DNA of 15,985 nt. Origin: Cellvibrionales bacterium. Its GTDB lineage: Bacteria > Pseudomonadota > Gammaproteobacteria > Pseudomonadales > JAHEGP01. The notes below the pieces were generated by a model. The model saw nothing but the letters and a program-made list of their open reading frames with translations, was not told the DNA's origin and did no database searches. Positions 13,783-15,985 of the stretch are shown here, piece after piece (positions within the stretch are counted from its first letter, which is position 1; the number at the start of each line of letters is the position of its first letter). The DNA lies in assembly GCA_024645065.1 (NCBI GenBank), contig JAHEGP010000045.1, forward strand, positions 1-15,985, read 5' to 3'. A program made the translations under genes and the position numbers.

Positions 13783-15864
13783 TCATCCGGGCGATCCAAA
13801 CGGGTGGACGGCGATCGGTACTGACTTAAAAGCAGGGGTTTTACTTCGAGGATCTGATTCTCTACCAATCAGCACGTTGGCTTCCGGGAAGTAAGCCATC
13901 GCATTGCCCCGCGGCAGGTCAAAGGCGCACAGGGTAACCCCTTCCATGCTCCCCTGGGGTGAAGTCAAGGTCGCTCGATCACCTTCCCTCATCAGGGTAA
14001 CGGGATATTCCGCAGAGGTTTTGGCTAACGGCAGCGGGCGGGTGCAAAAGTGGGCTTTTTGACTGGGAGTTTTGAATGTCGGGGAGTGAAGTACGCGCCC
14101 GTGAACATGGAACTCCTGGCGCGCTGCATCGATATCAGCGAGCTGTTCCATACCGGGTACTGTTTTGGCAATGGCTTCTCGAATCGTCCCATGTTGCCTG
14201 AATGCCGTGAAATCGATTGCTGACCCGGGCAAGAGTTTGGCGGCGAGGTCACAGAGGATTGCGGTTTCCGGGCGCACGTGGTCGAGACGCTTGATGCCGC
14301 CGTCACTCAGCCGGACAAAATTAAACATCGACTCCTGGGTAGTGGGCTGCCATTCCTCATCCCGCGCAGTCACCGGCAAAATCAGTGACTCGCTGCGCCC
14401 AACGCCGTGAACGTGGCCCTGGTTAAGCGTGGTTGTCAGAAACAGTTTGAACCCGATAGTGTCGAGTGCTTGCTCTGCCCATTGTGCATCCGGTGTGGCG
14501 CCATATAGATTGCCACCCATGATCAGGGCCGCGTCAATCTCACCCCGGCTCGCTGCTTCCAGGCCCGCGAGGGTGTCGTAGCCGTCCGTATCAGGCAAAC
14601 TGACCCCAAAGGCCTGTTCCATGCGGCGGAAGATGGCTTTGTCGAGTACCGGCTTAACGCCCATGGTACCGATACCCTGTACATTGCTGTGGCCGCGCAA
14701 GGGTAAGAGGCCGGCGTAACGCTTGCCCACCATGCCCCGGAGCAGGGCGAGATTGGCAATGTATTCAACGTTCTCGACACCATTGCGGTGATGGGTCATG
14801 CCCATGCCCCAGGCAAAAACGGTACGCTGTGATTTGGCATAGCTTGACGCGACCCGCTGGATAGCGCTTTTTGCCACACCACAGCAATCGACGATGGTTT
14901 GCCAGTCGGTGGCTTCAATGTCTGCGGCAAAGTTTTCAAAACCAAGGGTATGCCGGTTGATAAAATCCTGGTCGTGATGATTGCTTTCGAGCAACGCTTT
15001 TGCCAGTCCCTTGAACAGCGCGATGTCGGTGCCGATGCGGGGCTGCAGGTAATCCGACGCAATCCAGGTGCCGCCGGTAATCATCGACCTGGCACTTTTA
15101 GGCACGGCAAAGCGAATCAGCCCGGGTTCTTTGGCAGGGTTGATGACAATCACTTCGCCGCCCCGGTCCCTGCAGGCCTTGAGCTTGTGAATAAAACGCG
15201 GGTGATTGGATGCCGGGTTGGCACCCATCACAAACACCAGATCACAAGCGGACAGGTCTTCCAGTTCAACCGTCGCAGTCCCTGTGCCGATAGTCGTGCC
15301 CAGCCCGACGTTGCTTGCCTGGTGGCAATAGTAAGAGCAATTGTTGACGTTGTTGGTGCCGTAGAGCCGAGCCAGCAATTGCAGGACAAAACCCGCCTCG
15401 CTGGACGAGCGGCCCGACGAATAAAAGAAACTGCGAGCGGGGCTGGTGTGGCAGAACTTGTCGGCAGCGTACTGGATGGCCCAGTCCCATTCCACTTCCC
15501 GGTAATGCTTACTGTGCGCCGCCTTGTACACCGGTTTTCCCAGTCGGCCCAGGTGTTCGAGTTGGTGTGCGCTGAGTTCCCGCAGTTCTTCCAGGGAGTG
15601 CAGGAATATTTCAGCAGGTATGGCGGGCTGGATATCGCTGGATTGCGCCTGGATACTTTTGTTGCATACCGACGGGAATTCACCCAGTTCGTTGGTCATG
15701 CCCCCCAGTTGCCCACCCATGCCCAGGCCACAGGCTTTGCAGGTATTTTTGGCGCCGAGAGCTTTAGCCGAATTCTTGAGCCCGATTCGGCGCACGGTGT
15801 TGAGGGTATACAACACCTTTTTGGGACCACCGCCGATGGGTGATTTGGGATTGTTCCCGGTCAT
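13783..15864 (-). CDS. FdhF/YdeP-like molybdopterin oxidoreductase
   Basis: A 693-residue protein of the DMSO-reductase superfamily, closest to the FdhF/YdeP branch of formate-dehydrogenase-alpha-like proteins. The N-terminal cysteine cluster TCKACGLGMGG...FPSVC (Cys42, Cys45, Cys67) should hold an Fe-S centre. FFYSSGRSSSEAGF (146-159) and NNCSYYCHQASNVGLGTTIGTGTATV follow. Cys180-His181 aligns with the Sec/Cys-His molybdenum ligand pair of formate dehydrogenases. VFVMGANPASNHPR, FAWGMGMTHHRNGVENVEY, PLRGHSNVQGIGTMGVKP and LIMGGNLYGATPD bind the bis-molybdopterin cofactor, and AYFPEANVL near the end is typical of the family. There is no Tat or Sec signal, so it is cytoplasmic. The start is taken at ATG 15864; the frame is open to 15912, and no good ribosome-binding site decides it. 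No electron-transfer subunit or fdhD is visible up to the window edge. Formate oxidation is not proven for this branch. Confidence 0.9.
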   Translation of the reverse strand: MTGNNPKSPIGGGPKKVLYTLNTVRRIGLKNSAKALGAKNTCKACGLGMGGQLGGMTNELGEFPSVCNKSIQAQSSDIQPAIPAEIFLHSLEELRELSAHQLEHLGRLGKPVYKAAHSKHYREVEWDWAIQYAADKFCHTSPARSFFYSSGRSSSEAGFVLQLLARLYGTNNVNNCSYYCHQASNVGLGTTIGTGTATVELEDLSACDLVFVMGANPASNHPRFIHKLKACRDRGGEVIVINPAKEPGLIRFAVPKSARSMITGGTWIASDYLQPRIGTDIALFKGLAKALLESNHHDQDFINRHTLGFENFAADIEATDWQTIVDCCGVAKSAIQRVASSYAKSQRTVFAWGMGMTHHRNGVENVEYIANLALLRGMVGKRYAGLLPLRGHSNVQGIGTMGVKPVLDKAIFRRMEQAFGVSLPDTDGYDTLAGLEAASRGEIDAALIMGGNLYGATPDAQWAEQALDTIGFKLFLTTTLNQGHVHGVGRSESLILPVTARDEEWQPTTQESMFNFVRLSDGGIKRLDHVRPETAILCDLAAKLLPGSAIDFTAFRQHGTIREAIAKTVPGMEQLADIDAARQEFHVHGRVLHSPTFKTPSQKAHFCTRPLPLAKTSAEYPVTLMREGDRATLTSPQGSMEGVTLCAFDLPRGNAMAYFPEANVLIGRESDPRSKTPAFKSVPIAVHPFGSPG

Positions 15865-15985
15865 GGGGGCATAGTACAGGGCCAGGCGAGCAGCGACTAC
15901 CCAAAAAAACAACGTACATTTTTACGGTGTGTGTCTTCTGGCGATCGGGTGGGGCTGGCGGCCAAACGGGTATAAGCGGACGAAA

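Noticed and set aside
14899..15843. 314-codon plus-strand ORF opposite the molybdoenzyme gene
   Set aside because: It is the antisense of a well-supported gene in GC-rich DNA and resembles no protein family.

Overview
The window looks like ordinary chromosome from a GC-rich (clearly above 50% by eye) gammaproteobacterium. A marine, heterotrophic lineage such as the Cellvibrionales (Halieaceae/Spongiibacteraceae) is my guess from the gene mix: a short CstA, DUF3604, an acyl-CoA-type phosphotransferase, a GntP permease and a YdeP-like molybdoenzyme. No marker gene here fixes the taxonomy. I see no rRNA, tRNA, CRISPR, phage or insertion-sequence genes.

Layout: (1) 1-453 holds only a doubtful small ORF with a (GCTGAC)4 repeat. 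(2) 454-2151 (-) is a CstA-type carbon starvation transporter. (3) 2155-2640 is a long gene-free gap. (4) 2641-3885 (+) is a pair of envelope lipoproteins, one lipocalin-like and one with a glycine zipper and OmpA domain, closed by a clear intrinsic terminator. (5) 4023-5027 (+) is a luciferase-like flavin monooxygenase. It converges on (6) 5084-6910 (-), an exported DUF3604 (PHP-like) protein, and a large GC-rich hairpin lies between the two. (7) 6911-7443 is a regulatory-looking gap with several inverted repeats. (8) 7444-10056 (+) is phosphoenolpyruvate carboxylase. (9) 10225-13731 (+) is a probable three-gene operon: an APH-fold phosphotransferase of the acyl-CoA-dehydrogenase-associated type, a D-2-hydroxyacid dehydrogenase and a GntP permease. 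(10) 13783-15864 (-) is a stand-alone FdhF/YdeP-like molybdopterin oxidoreductase.

The common theme is organic-acid metabolism: CstA (peptide or pyruvate uptake), PEP carboxylase (anaplerosis) and the 10225-13731 cluster. The cluster pairs a carboxylate or hydroxyacid permease with a hydroxyacid dehydrogenase and a kinase-fold protein whose relatives (LvaA, the kinase part of ACAD10/11) phosphorylate hydroxyacyl-CoAs. I suggest it is a hydroxyacid uptake and catabolism module. This is the best lead in the window, but it is an inference. Other points of note are candidate operators upstream of three genes, two hairpins without U-tracts just after stop codons, and the three-cysteine Fe-S motif of the molybdoenzyme. 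I found no clearly new multi-gene system such as a defence or mobile island.
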